Part shown: piece by piece, positions 51,297 through 61,671 of the stretch
Position numbering within the stretch: position 1 is the first letter of the stretch
Layout of the letters: every line of letters starts with the position of its first letter
Source: Chromobacterium vaccinii
GTDB lineage: Bacteria > Pseudomonadota > Gammaproteobacteria > Burkholderiales > Chromobacteriaceae
Assembly (NCBI RefSeq): GCF_000971335.1
Contig: NZ_JZJL01000004.1
Location: 62,001-126,000 of the forward strand
Direction of reading: 5' to 3'
Length of the DNA: 64,000 nt
Made by a program: the position numbers and the translations under genes
The notes under the pieces: generated by a model
Told to the model about the DNA's origin: nothing
Database searches by the model: none
The model's input: the letters and a program-made list of their open reading frames with translations, nothing else

Positions 51297-51902
51297 TCAT
51301 GCTCCCCAGCGCGGCGTCAAGGTTTGTTCGACGCCCAGTTGATCGAGGATGCGGGAGACGACGAAGTCCACCATGTCGTCCACGCTCTTGGGATGGGTGT
51401 AGAAGCCGGGGGCGGGGGGCAGGATCACCACCCCCAGGCGCGCCAGGTCCAGCATGTTTTCCAGGTGGATGGCGGACAGCGGCGTCTCGCGCGGCACCAG
51501 CACCAGCTTGCGCTGCTCCTTGATGCAGACGTCGGCCGCGCGTTCGATCAGGTTGTCGCTCATGCCGTGGCGGATAGCCGCCAGCGTGCCCATCGAACAC
51601 GGGCACACCACCATCGCGTCCGGCGGATTGGAGCCGGACGCCGCCGGCGCGAACCATTCCTCGCGGCCGTAGACTTCCAACTGGCCGTCGCCGGCGGGAT
51701 AGCGGGCCTGCAGCCAGGCTTTCATTTCGGCCGGACGCGAGGGCAGGGTCAGTTGCATTTCCTGCTTGGCCACCACCTGGGCGGCTTGGGAATACAGCAC
51801 CCACACCCGCGCGCCGGCGGCGAGCAGGGCCTCGATCAGGCGCAGGCCGTAAGGCAGGCCCGAGGCGCCGGTGAGGGCGACGGTGACGGTTTTGCGGGGC
51901 AT
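51297..51902 (-). CDS. ubiX: Flavin prenyltransferase UbiX
   Basis: UbiX makes prenylated FMN, the cofactor of the UbiD decarboxylase in ubiquinone synthesis. The 201-residue protein begins KTVTVALTGASGLPYGLRLIEALL (FMN-binding Rossmann-like fold). It has VVCPCSMGTLAAIRHGMSDNLIERAADVCIKE and LVLVPRETPLSAIHLENML, both diagnostic. It precedes nnr with 3 to 4 bases between or overlapping. Confidence 0.95.
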   Translation of the reverse strand: MPRKTVTVALTGASGLPYGLRLIEALLAAGARVWVLYSQAAQVVAKQEMQLTLPSRPAEMKAWLQARYPAGDGQLEVYGREEWFAPAASGSNPPDAMVVCPCSMGTLAAIRHGMSDNLIERAADVCIKEQRKLVLVPRETPLSAIHLENMLDLARLGVVILPPAPGFYTHPKSVDDMVDFVVSRILDQLGVEQTLTPRWGA

Positions 51903-51956
51903 CGGCTTCTTTCTCCAGCCGGGCTGGACGGGCAGGGCGGCGGGCCCTGCCGATGG

Positions 51957-52799
51957 TCAGTGTTCGCGGTACAACTGGCGGTGGCGGACCAATACCTGGC
52001 GGTCGGGGAAGGAGCGCGCCAGATTCTCGATGATGTACACCGAGCGGTGCTGGCCGCCGGTGCAGCCGACGGCCACCGTCAGGTAGCTGCGGTTTTCCTT
52101 GCCGTAGCAGGGCAGCCACTTGGCGATCATCGCCTGGATGTCGGCTATCATCTCGGCCACTTCCTGATGGCCGGCGAAGAAGTCGATGATGGGTTGGTCG
52201 CGGCCGGTGAACGGGCGCAGCTGCGGATCGTAATAGGGATTGGGCAGGCAGCGGGCGTCGAAGACGAAATCGGCGTCCTGCGGCACGCCATGCTTGAAGC
52301 CGAACGATTCGAAGATCAGCGTCAGCTGGCTGCTGTCGGCATCGACCAGTTCGCGCACCCAGCTTCTGAGGGCGTTGGCGGACAGTTCGCTGGTGTCGAT
52401 GCGGGTGCCCAGCTCCAGCACCTCGGCCAGCATCTCCTGCTCCAGCAATATGCTTTCCTCCACCGTGATGCCGGTGTCGGACAGGGGGTGGCGGCGGCGG
52501 GTTTCGGAGAAGCGTTTGACCAGCGTTTCCGGCTTGGCTTCCAGGAACAGCAGCCGAACATCCATGCCTTGGGCCTTCAGGGATTCCACCACTTTGGGCA
52601 GCGCGCCCAGGGTGGGGCCGGAGCGGGTATCCACGCTGATGGCGATGTCCTTGTAGCCGAAGTCGGCGTACATCGCCATCGCTTCCGGCAGCATGGTGGC
52701 CGGCAGATTGTCCACGCAGTAGAAACCGGAATCCTCCAGCGCGCGCAGCGCCACCGACTTGCCGGAACCGGACAGGCCGCTAATCAATATCAGGCGCAT
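51957..52799 (-). CDS. rapZ: RNase adapter protein RapZ
   Basis: The 280-residue P-loop protein has Walker A GLSGSGKS at 8-15, [14 protein letters not shown], and the C-terminal [17 protein letters not shown]. In enterobacteria RapZ directs RNase E to the sRNA GlmZ and so tunes GlmS; that circuit is not shown here. The gene overlaps hprK by 20 bases and follows ptsN-hprK, the usual context in betaproteobacteria. Confidence 0.94.
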   Translation of the reverse strand: MRLILISGLSGSGKSVALRALEDSGFYCVDNLPATMLPEAMAMYADFGYKDIAISVDTRSGPTLGALPKVVESLKAQGMDVRLLFLEAKPETLVKRFSETRRRHPLSDTGITVEESILLEQEMLAEVLELGTRIDTSELSANALRSWVRELVDADSSQLTLIFESFGFKHGVPQDADFVFDARCLPNPYYDPQLRPFTGRDQPIIDFFAGHQEVAEMIADIQAMIAKWLPCYGKENRSYLTVAVGCTGGQHRSVYIIENLARSFPDRQVLVRHRQLYREH

Positions 52800-53736
52800 T
52801 TTCCTGGTCTCGCAAGAAATTGGTGTGGCGTTCGATGAATTCGCGGGTGCTGTCGATGCCGCGCAGCTGCAGGATGTAGTTGCGCACGGCGGCCTCCACC
52901 AGCACCGCCAGGTTGCGGCCGGCGGCCACGGGCAGCACCACCTTGCGCACGGTGACGCCGATGATGTCCTGAGTTTCCGACTGGATGTTCAGCCGGTCCA
53001 GCGCCTGCATCGCCTGGTCGTTGGCCTTGACCAGATGGATGATCAGTTTCAGCACCTTCTTGGGGCGGACCGCGGTCTCGCCGAAGATGGTGCGGATGTT
53101 GAGGATGCCGAGGCCGCGCACTTCCAGGAAGTCGCGCAGCAGCGGCGGGCAGCGTCCTTCGAGCGTGTCCGGGCCGATGCGGTATAGCTCGACGGCGTCG
53201 TCGGCCACCATGCCGTGGCCGCGGGAGATCAACTCCAGCGCCAGCTCGCTCTTGCCCATCGCGGAGTCGCCCATGATCAGCACGCCGATCTCGAACACGT
53301 CGAGGAACACGCCGTGCAGCACGGTGGACACCGCCAGCGCGCGCGCCAGGTATATCCGCAGCACGTCCATCAGGTACGGGCTTTCCAGCGTGCTGCACAT
53401 CAGGGGCACGTTGTGGCTGTGGCAGTAGTCGCGCAGCAGCCGGGGCACTGGCTGGTTGTTGGTGACCATCACCACCGACATGCTCTTGTGGAACAGCTGG
53501 TCCAGCGCGGTCTTGGCCGCCGACTGCTCCAGCTTGTTAAGGTAGTCGACCTCGGCGAGGCCCAGCACCTGCACCCGGTTGGGGTGGATGAAGTTCAGGT
53601 GGCCGACCAGGGCCAGCGTCGGCCGCTGGTCGTCGTTGCCGATCACGTTGTCGGAGCCGCCGGTGCCGGCGACCCAAGTCAGATTCAGCTTCTGCTGGTT
53701 TTCCTGATACAGCCGGCGCACGGTGATGCTAGGCAT
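52780..53736 (-). CDS. hprK: HPr kinase/phosphorylase
   Basis: HprK phosphorylates and dephosphorylates a serine of HPr-type phosphocarriers. The 318 residues have an N-terminal domain (about 1-130) and a C-terminal kinase domain with P-loop GDSAMGKS at 156-163 and [17 protein letters not shown]. The start at 53736 (MPSITVRRL) lies inside the end of ptsN (8-base overlap). In proteobacteria it probably serves a regulatory PTS, not sugar uptake. Confidence 0.94.
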   Translation of the reverse strand: MPSITVRRLYQENQQKLNLTWVAGTGGSDNVIGNDDQRPTLALVGHLNFIHPNRVQVLGLAEVDYLNKLEQSAAKTALDQLFHKSMSVVMVTNNQPVPRLLRDYCHSHNVPLMCSTLESPYLMDVLRIYLARALAVSTVLHGVFLDVFEIGVLIMGDSAMGKSELALELISRGHGMVADDAVELYRIGPDTLEGRCPPLLRDFLEVRGLGILNIRTIFGETAVRPKKVLKLIIHLVKANDQAMQALDRLNIQSETQDIIGVTVRKVVLPVAAGRNLAVLVEAAVRNYILQLRGIDSTREFIERHTNFLRDQENAPDID

Positions 53737-54190
53737 GGGGCGTCCATTCGCAAAGCAGCTTGTACAGGTCGTCGCGCGCGCCGGCGCCAAGCATCTGCTC
53801 GCGCATCTGGCGGCTGGAGAACAGCTGCGCCAGCTCCGACAGCACCTGGAGGTGCAGGTCGGTGGCGTGCTCGGGGACCAGCAGCACGAACAGGCATTGC
53901 ACCGGCTTGCCGTCCGGCGCGTCGAAGGGAATGGGCGCCTTCAGGCGGATGAACACGCCGGTGGCTTCCTTGAGGCCGCGCGCGCGGCCATGGGGAATGG
54001 CCACGCCCTGGCCGAGTCCGGTGGAACCCAGTTTTTCACGGCTGAACAGGCTGTCGAAAACCTCGCTGCGGGCGATGCCGCGGGTGTTTTCCACGAGCAG
54101 TCCCACTTGTTCGAACACCCGCTTCTTGCTGGCGACGTCCAGATCCAGCAGGATATGGTCCGGGGTCAGGATCTTGCCGATGAGAGTCAT
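53729..54190 (-). CDS. ptsN: PTS IIA-Ntr-type regulatory protein
   Basis: The 153-residue EIIA domain of the fructose/mannitol type has phosphorylatable His67 in [12 protein letters not shown]. It has no attached IIB or IIC domain, so it is the nitrogen-PTS regulator. It lies between hpf and hprK near rpoN, the classical rpoN-cluster context. Confidence 0.94.
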   Translation of the reverse strand: MTLIGKILTPDHILLDLDVASKKRVFEQVGLLVENTRGIARSEVFDSLFSREKLGSTGLGQGVAIPHGRARGLKEATGVFIRLKAPIPFDAPDGKPVQCLFVLLVPEHATDLHLQVLSELAQLFSSRQMREQMLGAGARDDLYKLLCEWTPHA

Positions 54191-54271
54191 GTTGGAGTAT
54201 GCATGCGGCTCTTGGGGTGAAACTGTGAATTCTACGTTGCCTTGATAGTACTGAAAACCGGCAAGCGCAAA

Positions 54272-54299
54272 GAAAAACGGGAACCGTCAGGCTCCCGTT
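54272..54299 (-). terminator. Terminator after hpf
   Basis: On the minus strand AACGGGAGCC, 4-base loop, GGTTCCCGTT (one mismatch), then TTT. It lies 15 bases after the hpf stop and separates hpf from ptsN. Confidence 0.75.
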
Positions 54300-54314
54300 G
54301 TCTTCAGTCAGGCC

Positions 54315-54647
54315 TTACAGCGAGGCCTGGGTCTGAGACGCTTCGCCCGAGCCCGTCGCGCGGTGCTCGGTCAGCTTTTCCTTGTACTTCAGGACTTGGC
54401 GGTCCAGCTTATCCATCAGTACGTCGATGGCGGCGTAGAGGTCGGCCTCGGAAGCTTCGATGTGGATGTCCTTGCCGGACAGGTGCACATTGACTTCAGC
54501 CTTCTGGACCAGCTTGTCCACCGACAGGGTGACGGAGATGTCGATCACATGGTCGACATGGCGGGTAATGCGCTCCAGCTTGTTCTCGATGTATTCGCGC
54601 AGCGACGGGGTGACTTCCAGGTGCAGGCCAGTTACTTTGAGGTTCAT
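54315..54647 (-). CDS. hpf: Ribosome hibernation-promoting factor
   Basis: The 110-residue short-form HPF begins [27 protein letters not shown] and ends in a Ser/Thr/Gln-rich tail. It has no C-terminal dimerisation domain, so it is short HPF/YfiA-like, which binds the 30S decoding region in stationary phase. It follows rpoN by 67 bases. Confidence 0.94.
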   Translation of the reverse strand: MNLKVTGLHLEVTPSLREYIENKLERITRHVDHVIDISVTLSVDKLVQKAEVNVHLSGKDIHIEASEADLYAAIDVLMDKLDRQVLKYKEKLTEHRATGSGEASQTQASL

Positions 54648-54714
54648 ACCCTAGCTCCTTCTGGTGTTGACCACCCGGTCGGGTTGCCGGGCGGCATTGT
54701 ATTCTTGAGGCGCC

Positions 54715-56115
54715 CTACAGCGCCTTGCGCAGATTCACCGCCGGAATCTGCATGGCTTCACGATACTTGGCTACGGTGCGTCTGGCAACCTGTATTCCCT
54801 GCTTGGCCAGCGCGTCGGCGATGGCGCTGTCGGACAGCGGCTTCGCGCGGTCCTCGGCGTCTATCATGCCGCGGATGTGGGCCTTGATCGCGGTGGCGGA
54901 GCACTCTCCGCCGCTTTCAGTTTCCAGCGAACTGCCGAAGAAATACTTGAGCTCGAACAAGCCCCGCGAACAAAGCAGGTATTTCTGGCTGGTGGATCGG
55001 GAAACGGTGGATTCGTGCAGGCCCAGTTCTTCCGCGATGTCCCGCAGGATCAGCGGGCGCATCGCCACTTCGCCGTGCTCAAAGAACGATTGCTGGCGCT
55101 CAACGATAGCTTCCGCCACTTTGAGTATGGTGTCAAACCGTTGCTGGATGTTCTTGACCAGCCAGCGGGCCTCCTGCAGCCGGCCCGACATTTCGCCGCC
55201 GGCGCGCTGGTCGGCCAGCATGCGCTCGTACAGCCGGTTGACGCGCAGGCGGGGCATCGCCGCGCGGTTGAGCTCGGCCGCCCAGCGGCCGCGCAGCTTG
55301 CGCACGCTGATGTCGGGAATCACGTAATGGGTTTCGCCGTGGCCGAAGCCGGTGGCCGGGTGCGGGTTGAGGCGGGCGATCAGCGCCTGCGCGCCGCGCA
55401 GCGCCGCGTCGTCGCAGCGCAGCAGCTTTTTCAGCCGGGCGTAGTCGCGGCTGCCGAGCAGGGCCAGGTGCTCGCGGACGATGGCCAGCGCCAGCGCGTG
55501 CTCAGGCTCGACGCCGGGCAGGCGCTGCAACTGCAGCGTCAGCGATTCGGCCAGCGAGCGCGCGCCCACGCCGGCGGGGTCGAACTGCTGCAGCAGCCTG
55601 AGGCCCACCGCCAGCTCGTCGACTTCCAGCTCCAGTTCCAGCGGCAGGTTGCCGGCCAGCTCGTCCAGCTGCAGCGGCAGGTAGCCGTCGTCGTCCAGTT
55701 CCTCTATCAGCAGGCGCATCACCGCGCGGTCGCGGTCGGAGAGGGCGATTTCGCCCAGTTGCGTCAGCAGGTGCTCGCGCAGACTGACCGGGCAGGGCAC
55801 GTTGAGCATGGGGTCGAAGTCATTGTCGTCCCCCTTGCGGCTGCCGGCACCCCAGTCCAGCAGTTCGCCGGCGCCGTCGTCGCGGCTGTCGGCGTCCTGG
55901 GCCTCGGCCGGGCTTTCCTGCTGTTCCGCGCTGTCGGGAGCGGCTTCGCCGTCGCGGGGCTCGTCGCCGCGCTCCAGCAGCGGATTGTCCAGCAGGAAGC
56001 GCTCCACCTCCGTCTGCAGGTCCAGTGTGGACAGTTGCAGCAGCTTGATCGATTGCTGCAGCTGCGGCGTCAGCGTCAGTTGCTGGGATACCTTGAGCTG
56101 AAGGGCCTGTTTCAT
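54715..56115 (-). CDS. rpoN: RNA polymerase sigma-54 factor
   Basis: The 466-residue protein has region I (MKQALQLKVSQQLTLTPQLQQSIKLLQ), an acidic Glu/Asp-rich region II (about 50-95), the core-binding domain, and the C-terminal RpoN box ARRTVAKYRE near the end. It directs enhancer-dependent transcription at -24/-12 promoters. It follows lptB by 3 bases, so it is expressed with the Lpt operon. Confidence 0.96.
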   Translation of the reverse strand: MKQALQLKVSQQLTLTPQLQQSIKLLQLSTLDLQTEVERFLLDNPLLERGDEPRDGEAAPDSAEQQESPAEAQDADSRDDGAGELLDWGAGSRKGDDNDFDPMLNVPCPVSLREHLLTQLGEIALSDRDRAVMRLLIEELDDDGYLPLQLDELAGNLPLELELEVDELAVGLRLLQQFDPAGVGARSLAESLTLQLQRLPGVEPEHALALAIVREHLALLGSRDYARLKKLLRCDDAALRGAQALIARLNPHPATGFGHGETHYVIPDISVRKLRGRWAAELNRAAMPRLRVNRLYERMLADQRAGGEMSGRLQEARWLVKNIQQRFDTILKVAEAIVERQQSFFEHGEVAMRPLILRDIAEELGLHESTVSRSTSQKYLLCSRGLFELKYFFGSSLETESGGECSATAIKAHIRGMIDAEDRAKPLSDSAIADALAKQGIQVARRTVAKYREAMQIPAVNLRKAL

Positions 56116-56118
56116 CGT

Positions 56119-56843
<725 letters not shown>

Positions 56844-56847
<4 letters not shown>

Positions 56848-57401
56848 TGCGCGGCGGCTCCGGCGGCGGGTTTGGCGGCCGCCGGTTGCGACGCGGTGTT
56901 CTTCGGCTGCAGGATCACGGTGGTGCGCCCGCCCTTGCCGGCGTTGGCGCCGCCGCCTATCACCTGGTAGACCTCGCTCTGGGTGTCGTAGGTGATCACG
57001 TTGCCGATCACGAGGTCGCCGTTGCGCTTGACGCGGGCGTTGCCGGTCAGCACCGCGAAGTGCTTGGCGCTGTCGTAGTCCAGCTTGCTGGATTGGCCTT
57101 CGATCCAGCCGCTGTTGTTGTCCAGCTTCTGGCGGAAGGTGACGATGCGGCCGGTAGCCTGCAGCGTCTGGTTGCCTTGCGGGTCCTGGGTGGCTACCAC
57201 CTTGTCGGCGTTCAGGCGCAGCGTGCCCTGGATCACCACCACGTTGCCGGTGCAAGTGGAGACGCCCTTGGTCTGCTCCATGGTGCAGCCGTTGTCGCTG
57301 GTGATTTCGATGGGCTTGGTTTTGTCTGCCTGTTCGGAGTGAGCCAGCGCGGAGGCGGCCAGCAGCAAGCCGGCCAGCAGGATGCGGGAGTTATTTGGCA
57401 T
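56844..57401 (-). CDS. lptA: Periplasmic LPS-binding protein LptA
   Basis: The 185-residue protein forms the periplasmic bridge for LPS. The signal peptide is [22 protein letters not shown]. It has the OstA-like beta-jellyroll ([34 protein letters not shown]), including two cysteines that could form a disulfide. It overlaps lptC (11 bases) and lptB (4 bases). Confidence 0.94.
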
Positions 57402-57960
57402 AGACGATCTTGGTCTTGGAATACAGATTGAGCAGGCCCTGCGACTCCAGATAGCTGAAGCCGATGGAGTTGGCGACCGAGTTGCCTTGGTAGATCACCG
57501 ACGGCGCCTTGGAGCTGGCGAAGCGCTTGCCGGTATCGACGAACATCGCGCTGCTGACCAGCCGGGTTTCGGGCTGCTTGCTGTCTGCGGGTTTGATCAA
57601 AACGACTTTCTTGTCGAAGTAGGCCTGCTGGCTCTTGTTGTTGTAGCGGCCGGTCTCGCCGGTCACATGGTATTGCAGCACGCCCTGCTGGTACTGGTAC
57701 AGGTCGGGGTTCTCGAAATAGGCGTCGGGCTTGCCCGGATACTGCCACATGCGGGTGGCGATCAGCCGGTCCATCAGCTTGCCTTGCTTGTCGTAGCGGG
57801 TGGCGATCATGTTTTCCGCAACGTACTCGGGCTTGTCCGGATCGAGTTCGCGGCGGTGGCTGTCCCAGCGCGAAATCTGGTCCAGCCATATCGTCAGCAG
57901 CGCGGTCAGTCCGATCAGCAGCACCGGGAACAGGCGATGGGAGCGCAGCAGCTTGATCAT
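57391..57960 (-). CDS. lptC: LPS export protein LptC
   Basis: This bitopic inner-membrane protein of 189 residues has one N-terminal membrane helix (FPVLLIGLTALLTIWLDQI). Its periplasmic jellyroll domain links LptB2FG to LptA. The start at 57960 overlaps the kdsC stop (ATGA). The order kdsD-kdsC-lptC-lptA-lptB is the standard one. Confidence 0.93.
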   Translation of the reverse strand: MIKLLRSHRLFPVLLIGLTALLTIWLDQISRWDSHRRELDPDKPEYVAENMIATRYDKQGKLMDRLIATRMWQYPGKPDAYFENPDLYQYQQGVLQYHVTGETGRYNNKSQQAYFDKKVVLIKPADSKQPETRLVSSAMFVDTGKRFASSKAPSVIYQGNSVANSIGFSYLESQGLLNLYSKTKIVYAK

Positions 57961-58481
57961 GCCAGATACCGGGCGAGCACGCCTTCGAACGTGCCCTGGG
58001 CCTGCATGATCAGCTCGGCCAGCTCGCGCACCGCGCCATGGCCGCCGGGGTTGCCGGTCACGTAATGGCAATGCTGGCGCACCTGCGGCGGGGCCTCGGG
58101 CACCGCGACCGCCAGGCCGACCCGGGTCAGGATGGGCAGGTCGATCAGATCGTCGCCGATGAACGCGCATTGCTCGGCGGACAGGCCGGTCTTGTCCAGC
58201 AGCTCGGCCAGCGCGACTTTCTTGTCGTGGACGCCGCCGTAGTAGTGATCGATCTTCAGCGCCTGGGCGCGGTGCTCGACGCAGCGGTCGGCGCGGCCGG
58301 AAATGATGGCCAGCTGCACGCCGGTGCCTTGCAGCAGGCGCAGGCCGAGGCCGTCCTGCACGTAGAACGACTTGCTCTCTTCGCCGCGGGCGTCGTAGTA
58401 GATGCGGCCGTCGGTCATCACGCCGTCCACATCCATGATCAGCAGTTTCACCTTGCGGGCCTGCTCGGAAATCATACGCAT
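57957..58481 (-). CDS. kdsC: Kdo-8-phosphate phosphatase
   Basis: The 174-residue HAD-superfamily phosphatase has nucleophile Asp in MDVDGVMTDG, then SGRADRCVEHRA, KKVALAELL and FIGDDLIDLPIL. It removes the phosphate from Kdo-8-P before activation by KdsB. Its ATG at 58481 is 46 bases after the kdsD stop. Confidence 0.95.
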   Translation of the reverse strand: MRMISEQARKVKLLIMDVDGVMTDGRIYYDARGEESKSFYVQDGLGLRLLQGTGVQLAIISGRADRCVEHRAQALKIDHYYGGVHDKKVALAELLDKTGLSAEQCAFIGDDLIDLPILTRVGLAVAVPEAPPQVRQHCHYVTGNPGGHGAVRELAELIMQAQGTFEGVLARYLA

Positions 58482-58527
58482 TGCTTGATCCTTGCCGCCG
58501 CCAGTCGCTGGGACTGGCCGGCTGGTT

Positions 58528-59505
58528 TTAAAACACGCCGGCGCGCAGCAGGTCGTGCATGTGCAGCACGCCGGCCAGCTTGCCCTGGGCGTCGACGACC
58601 ACCAGGCTGGTGATCTGGTGTTGTTTCATCAGGAAGCCGGCTTCGGCCGCCAGCTTGTCCGGCTGGATGGACCGCGGCTTGCGGCCCATCACTTCGTCTA
58701 TCTTCAGACTGTAGACGTCCACGCCTTTTTCCAGCGTGCGGCGCAGGTCGCCGTCGGTGTAGATGCCGTGGAGCGTGCCGTCGGCGTCGCCTACCGCGAC
58801 CATGCCCAGCCGCTTCTGCGACATTTCCAGCAGCGCGTCCTTCAGCAGCGTGCCCGGCGCCACCCGCGGCAGATCGCCGCCAGCGTGCATCAAGTCCTTT
58901 ACATGCACCAGCAGGCGCCGGCCCAGGCTGCCGCCCGGGTGGGACAGCGCGAAATCGCTCTGGCCGAAGCCGCGCGCCCCCATCAGCGTGACGGCCAGCG
59001 CGTCGCCCAGCGCCATCTGCGCGGTAGTGCTGGTGGTCGGGGCCAGGTTCAGCGGACACGCTTCGCGCTCGACATGCGTGTGCAGCAGGATGTCCGCGGC
59101 CTGGGACAGCGTGGACTCGGACCGGCCGGTCACCGCGATCAGCTTGCCGCCCTTCAGCTTCAGCGCCGGCAGCAGCGACACCACTTCGGCCGACTCGCCG
59201 GAGTTGGACAGCGCGATCACCACGTCGTCGCCGGTGATCATGCCCAGGTCGCCGTGGGCGGCCTCGGCCGGGTGCACGAAGAAGGCCGGCGTGCCGGTGC
59301 TGGCCAGCGTGGCGGCGATCTTGCGCCCCACGTGGCCGGACTTGCCCATGCCGGTGACGATCACGCGGCCCTCGCAGGACAGGATGATCTCCACAGCCTC
59401 CAGGAAGTCGCCGTTCAGGCGTTCGGCCAGAGTGTTCAGCGCGGCCGCTTCTTCATGCAGCACTTCGCGCGCCGTTTCCAGCCGGCTGGTGTGATTTTTT
59501 TCCAT
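58528..59505 (-). CDS. kdsD: Arabinose-5-phosphate isomerase (KdsD/KpsF)
   Basis: The enzyme makes D-arabinose-5-phosphate for Kdo synthesis. The 325 residues comprise a SIS domain (about 35-190; VTGMGKSGHVGRKIAATLASTGTPA and ALSNSGES) and two CBS domains (about 205-325). The start at 59505 (MEKNHTSRL) is preferred; an ATG six codons earlier runs into the promoter. It heads the operon that runs through rpoN. Confidence 0.95.
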   Translation of the reverse strand: MEKNHTSRLETAREVLHEEAAALNTLAERLNGDFLEAVEIILSCEGRVIVTGMGKSGHVGRKIAATLASTGTPAFFVHPAEAAHGDLGMITGDDVVIALSNSGESAEVVSLLPALKLKGGKLIAVTGRSESTLSQAADILLHTHVEREACPLNLAPTTSTTAQMALGDALAVTLMGARGFGQSDFALSHPGGSLGRRLLVHVKDLMHAGGDLPRVAPGTLLKDALLEMSQKRLGMVAVGDADGTLHGIYTDGDLRRTLEKGVDVYSLKIDEVMGRKPRSIQPDKLAAEAGFLMKQHQITSLVVVDAQGKLAGVLHMHDLLRAGVF

Positions 59506-59527
59506 AAGGCAAAAGTATATCAAAGGT

Positions 59528-59533
59528 TATAAT
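59528..59533 (+). promoter_or_regulatory. -10 element of the antiporter gene
   Basis: TATAAT followed by CG, the form also seen at ppa and coq7. On the other strand TATACT (59519-59514) could serve kdsD. -35 elements are poor on both strands. Confidence 0.4.
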
Positions 59534-59616
59534 CGATTGACGCGGGTGCTGGTGCAAGTTTTGCTTGGCGGTCGTGTTTTCCGTTGCCAATCTTTTCCCT
59601 GGAGTCCCGATCGCCG

Positions 59617-61587
59617 ATGCATTCCATGGCCCCCATCGTCCTTGTCCTGTTGGCCGCCGTGCTGGTAGTCACCTTGTGCCGAAGCCTGAAGGTGCCGGCC
59701 ATGCTCGGCTATCTGGTGGTGGGCTTCCTGACCGGCCCGGGTGTGATGAACCTGATCCCGCAAGGCAAGGAAACCGCCTTTCTCGGCGAAATCGGCATCG
59801 TATTCATGATGTTCAGCATCGGCCTGGAGTTCTCCCTGCCCAGGCTGAGGGCGATGCGGCAACTGGTGTTCGGGGTGGGATTCGCCCAGGTGGCGCTCAC
59901 CATGCTGCTGGTGGCGATGGCCATCGCCTATCTGACCGGCAGCCCGCTGACAGGTTTCGCCATCGGCGGCGCATTGGCGATGTCGTCCACCGCCATCGTC
60001 AGCAAGCTGCTGGCGGAAAGGTTGGAGCTGAACCATCCGCATGGCCAACTGGCGATAGGCGTGCTGCTGTTCCAGGACATCGCCGTGGTGCCGCTGCTGA
60101 TCATGCTGCCTGCCTTCGCCGGCGGCAGCGACACGCTGTGGCTGGACCTGGCCAAGGCGGGCGGCAAGGTGCTGGTGGTGCTGGCGCTGCTGCTGTTCTT
60201 CGGCCAGCGCCTGGTGCGGCCGTGGTTCCACCTGGTGGCGCGCCAGCGTTCCGGCGAGCTGTTCATGATCAATGTGCTGCTGGTGACGCTGGGCATCGCC
60301 TGGATGACCGAGCTCTCCGGCCTCAGCCTGGCGCTGGGCGCCTTCGTCGCCGGCATGCTGATCTCCGAAACCGAATACCGCTACCAGGTGGAAGAGGACA
60401 TCAAGCCTTTCCGCGACATCCTGCTGGGCTTTTTCTTCATCACCGTGGGCATGAAGCTGGAGCTGTCGGTATTGTTCGGCCGCTTCGGCGATGTGCTGTT
60501 GCTGTTGGCCTTGCTGCTGCCGCTGAAACTGGCGGTGGTGTTCGGCCTGGGGCGGCTGTTCGGCCACCGCTCCAACGACGCGATGCGCTCGGCGCTGGCG
60601 CTGGCGCAGGGCGGCGAGTTCGGCTTCGTGCTGCTGTCGCTGGCGCTGAGCCTGAACCTGGTGGCCGCGCCCATGGCCCAGGCGGCCATCGCCGCCATCC
60701 TGATCTCGATGCTGGCGGCGCCTTTCCTGATCATGCACGGCGAGCGCATCACCCGCCGGTTGATCAAGCAGGACTGGATGCTGCAGTCGCTGGATCTGCA
60801 CCAGATGCTGGTGGCCAGCATGGGCAAGGACGACCACGTGCTGATCTGCGGCTACGGCCGCAGCGGCCAGGCGCTGGCCCGGCTGCTGGAGGCCGAGAAG
60901 ATCAATACCTTCGCGCTGGACATGGATCCGGAGCGGGTGCGCGAGGCGGGGGAGGCCGGCGATCCGGTGGTGTTCGGCGACGCCGGCAAGAAGGAGGTGC
61001 TGCTTGCCGCCGGCCTGATGCGGGCCAAGGTGGTGGTGGTGACCTTCGCCGACACCCACGCCGCGCTGCGCATCCTGCATGCGGTGCGTGAAGTGAGGCC
61101 GGAGCTGCCGGTGATCGTGCGCACGATAGACGACAGCGAGATGGACGTGCTGCGCCAGGCCGGCGCCGACGAGGTGGTGGCGGAGGTGATGGAGGGTAGC
61201 CTGATGCTGGCCTCGCAGGCGCTGCTGGAGGCGGGCGTGCCGCCCAGCCGCGTGCTGCGGCGCATCCGCGCGGTGCGGGAGGAGCGCTACGACCTGTTCC
61301 GGGGCTTCTTCCGCGGCAGCAGCGACGAGACGGAGAGCCTGGAGGAGTCGCTGGTGCCCCGTTTGCTGAGCGTGCAGGTGTGCGGCGGCGCGGCGGCCAT
61401 CGGCCAGCCGCTGGGCGCGCTGGGCCTGGCCGGCCTGGGCGTGGAGCTGAAGGCGATCCGCCGCAATCGCGTGCGCCGCACCGATTTCGACGACAGTTTC
61501 GAAATCTCCCCGGACGACGTGATGGTGCTGCTGGGCACGCCGGAACAGCTGGCGCTGGCGGAGTCCCGGATACTGCAGGGCGATTGA
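59617..61587 (+). CDS. CPA2-family cation:proton antiporter (KefB/KefC/YbaL type)
   Basis: The 656-residue inner-membrane protein has about twelve hydrophobic segments (1-385) with LGEIGIVFMMFSIGLEFSL and GFAIGGALAMSSTAIVSKLL of the Na/H-exchanger fold. A cytoplasmic RCK/TrkA-N domain (about 405-520; HVLICGYGRSGQALARLL, a GxGxxG-like nucleotide site) and a TrkA-C domain (about 565-650) follow. Such proteins exchange K+ or Na+ for H+. ATG 59617 is used; TTG 59584 is an alternative. Confidence 0.9.
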   Translation: MHSMAPIVLVLLAAVLVVTLCRSLKVPAMLGYLVVGFLTGPGVMNLIPQGKETAFLGEIGIVFMMFSIGLEFSLPRLRAMRQLVFGVGFAQVALTMLLVAMAIAYLTGSPLTGFAIGGALAMSSTAIVSKLLAERLELNHPHGQLAIGVLLFQDIAVVPLLIMLPAFAGGSDTLWLDLAKAGGKVLVVLALLLFFGQRLVRPWFHLVARQRSGELFMINVLLVTLGIAWMTELSGLSLALGAFVAGMLISETEYRYQVEEDIKPFRDILLGFFFITVGMKLELSVLFGRFGDVLLLLALLLPLKLAVVFGLGRLFGHRSNDAMRSALALAQGGEFGFVLLSLALSLNLVAAPMAQAAIAAILISMLAAPFLIMHGERITRRLIKQDWMLQSLDLHQMLVASMGKDDHVLICGYGRSGQALARLLEAEKINTFALDMDPERVREAGEAGDPVVFGDAGKKEVLLAAGLMRAKVVVVTFADTHAALRILHAVREVRPELPVIVRTIDDSEMDVLRQAGADEVVAEVMEGSLMLASQALLEAGVPPSRVLRRIRAVREERYDLFRGFFRGSSDETESLEESLVPRLLSVQVCGGAAAIGQPLGALGLAGLGVELKAIRRNRVRRTDFDDSFEISPDDVMVLLGTPEQLALAESRILQGD

Positions 61588-61625
61588 GCGCGGCAGGGCG
61601 GTGATTGCGCGAGAGGCGCGCCGGC

Positions 61626-61659
61626 AACGAAAAGCCCCGGGAAACCGGGGCTTTTCGTT
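61626..61659. terminator. Bidirectional terminator
   Basis: AACGAAAAGCCCCGG, loop GAAA, CCGGGGCTTTTCGTT: a 15-bp perfect stem between convergent genes. Confidence 0.9.
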
Positions 61660-61671
61660 TGAGCCTGGGGC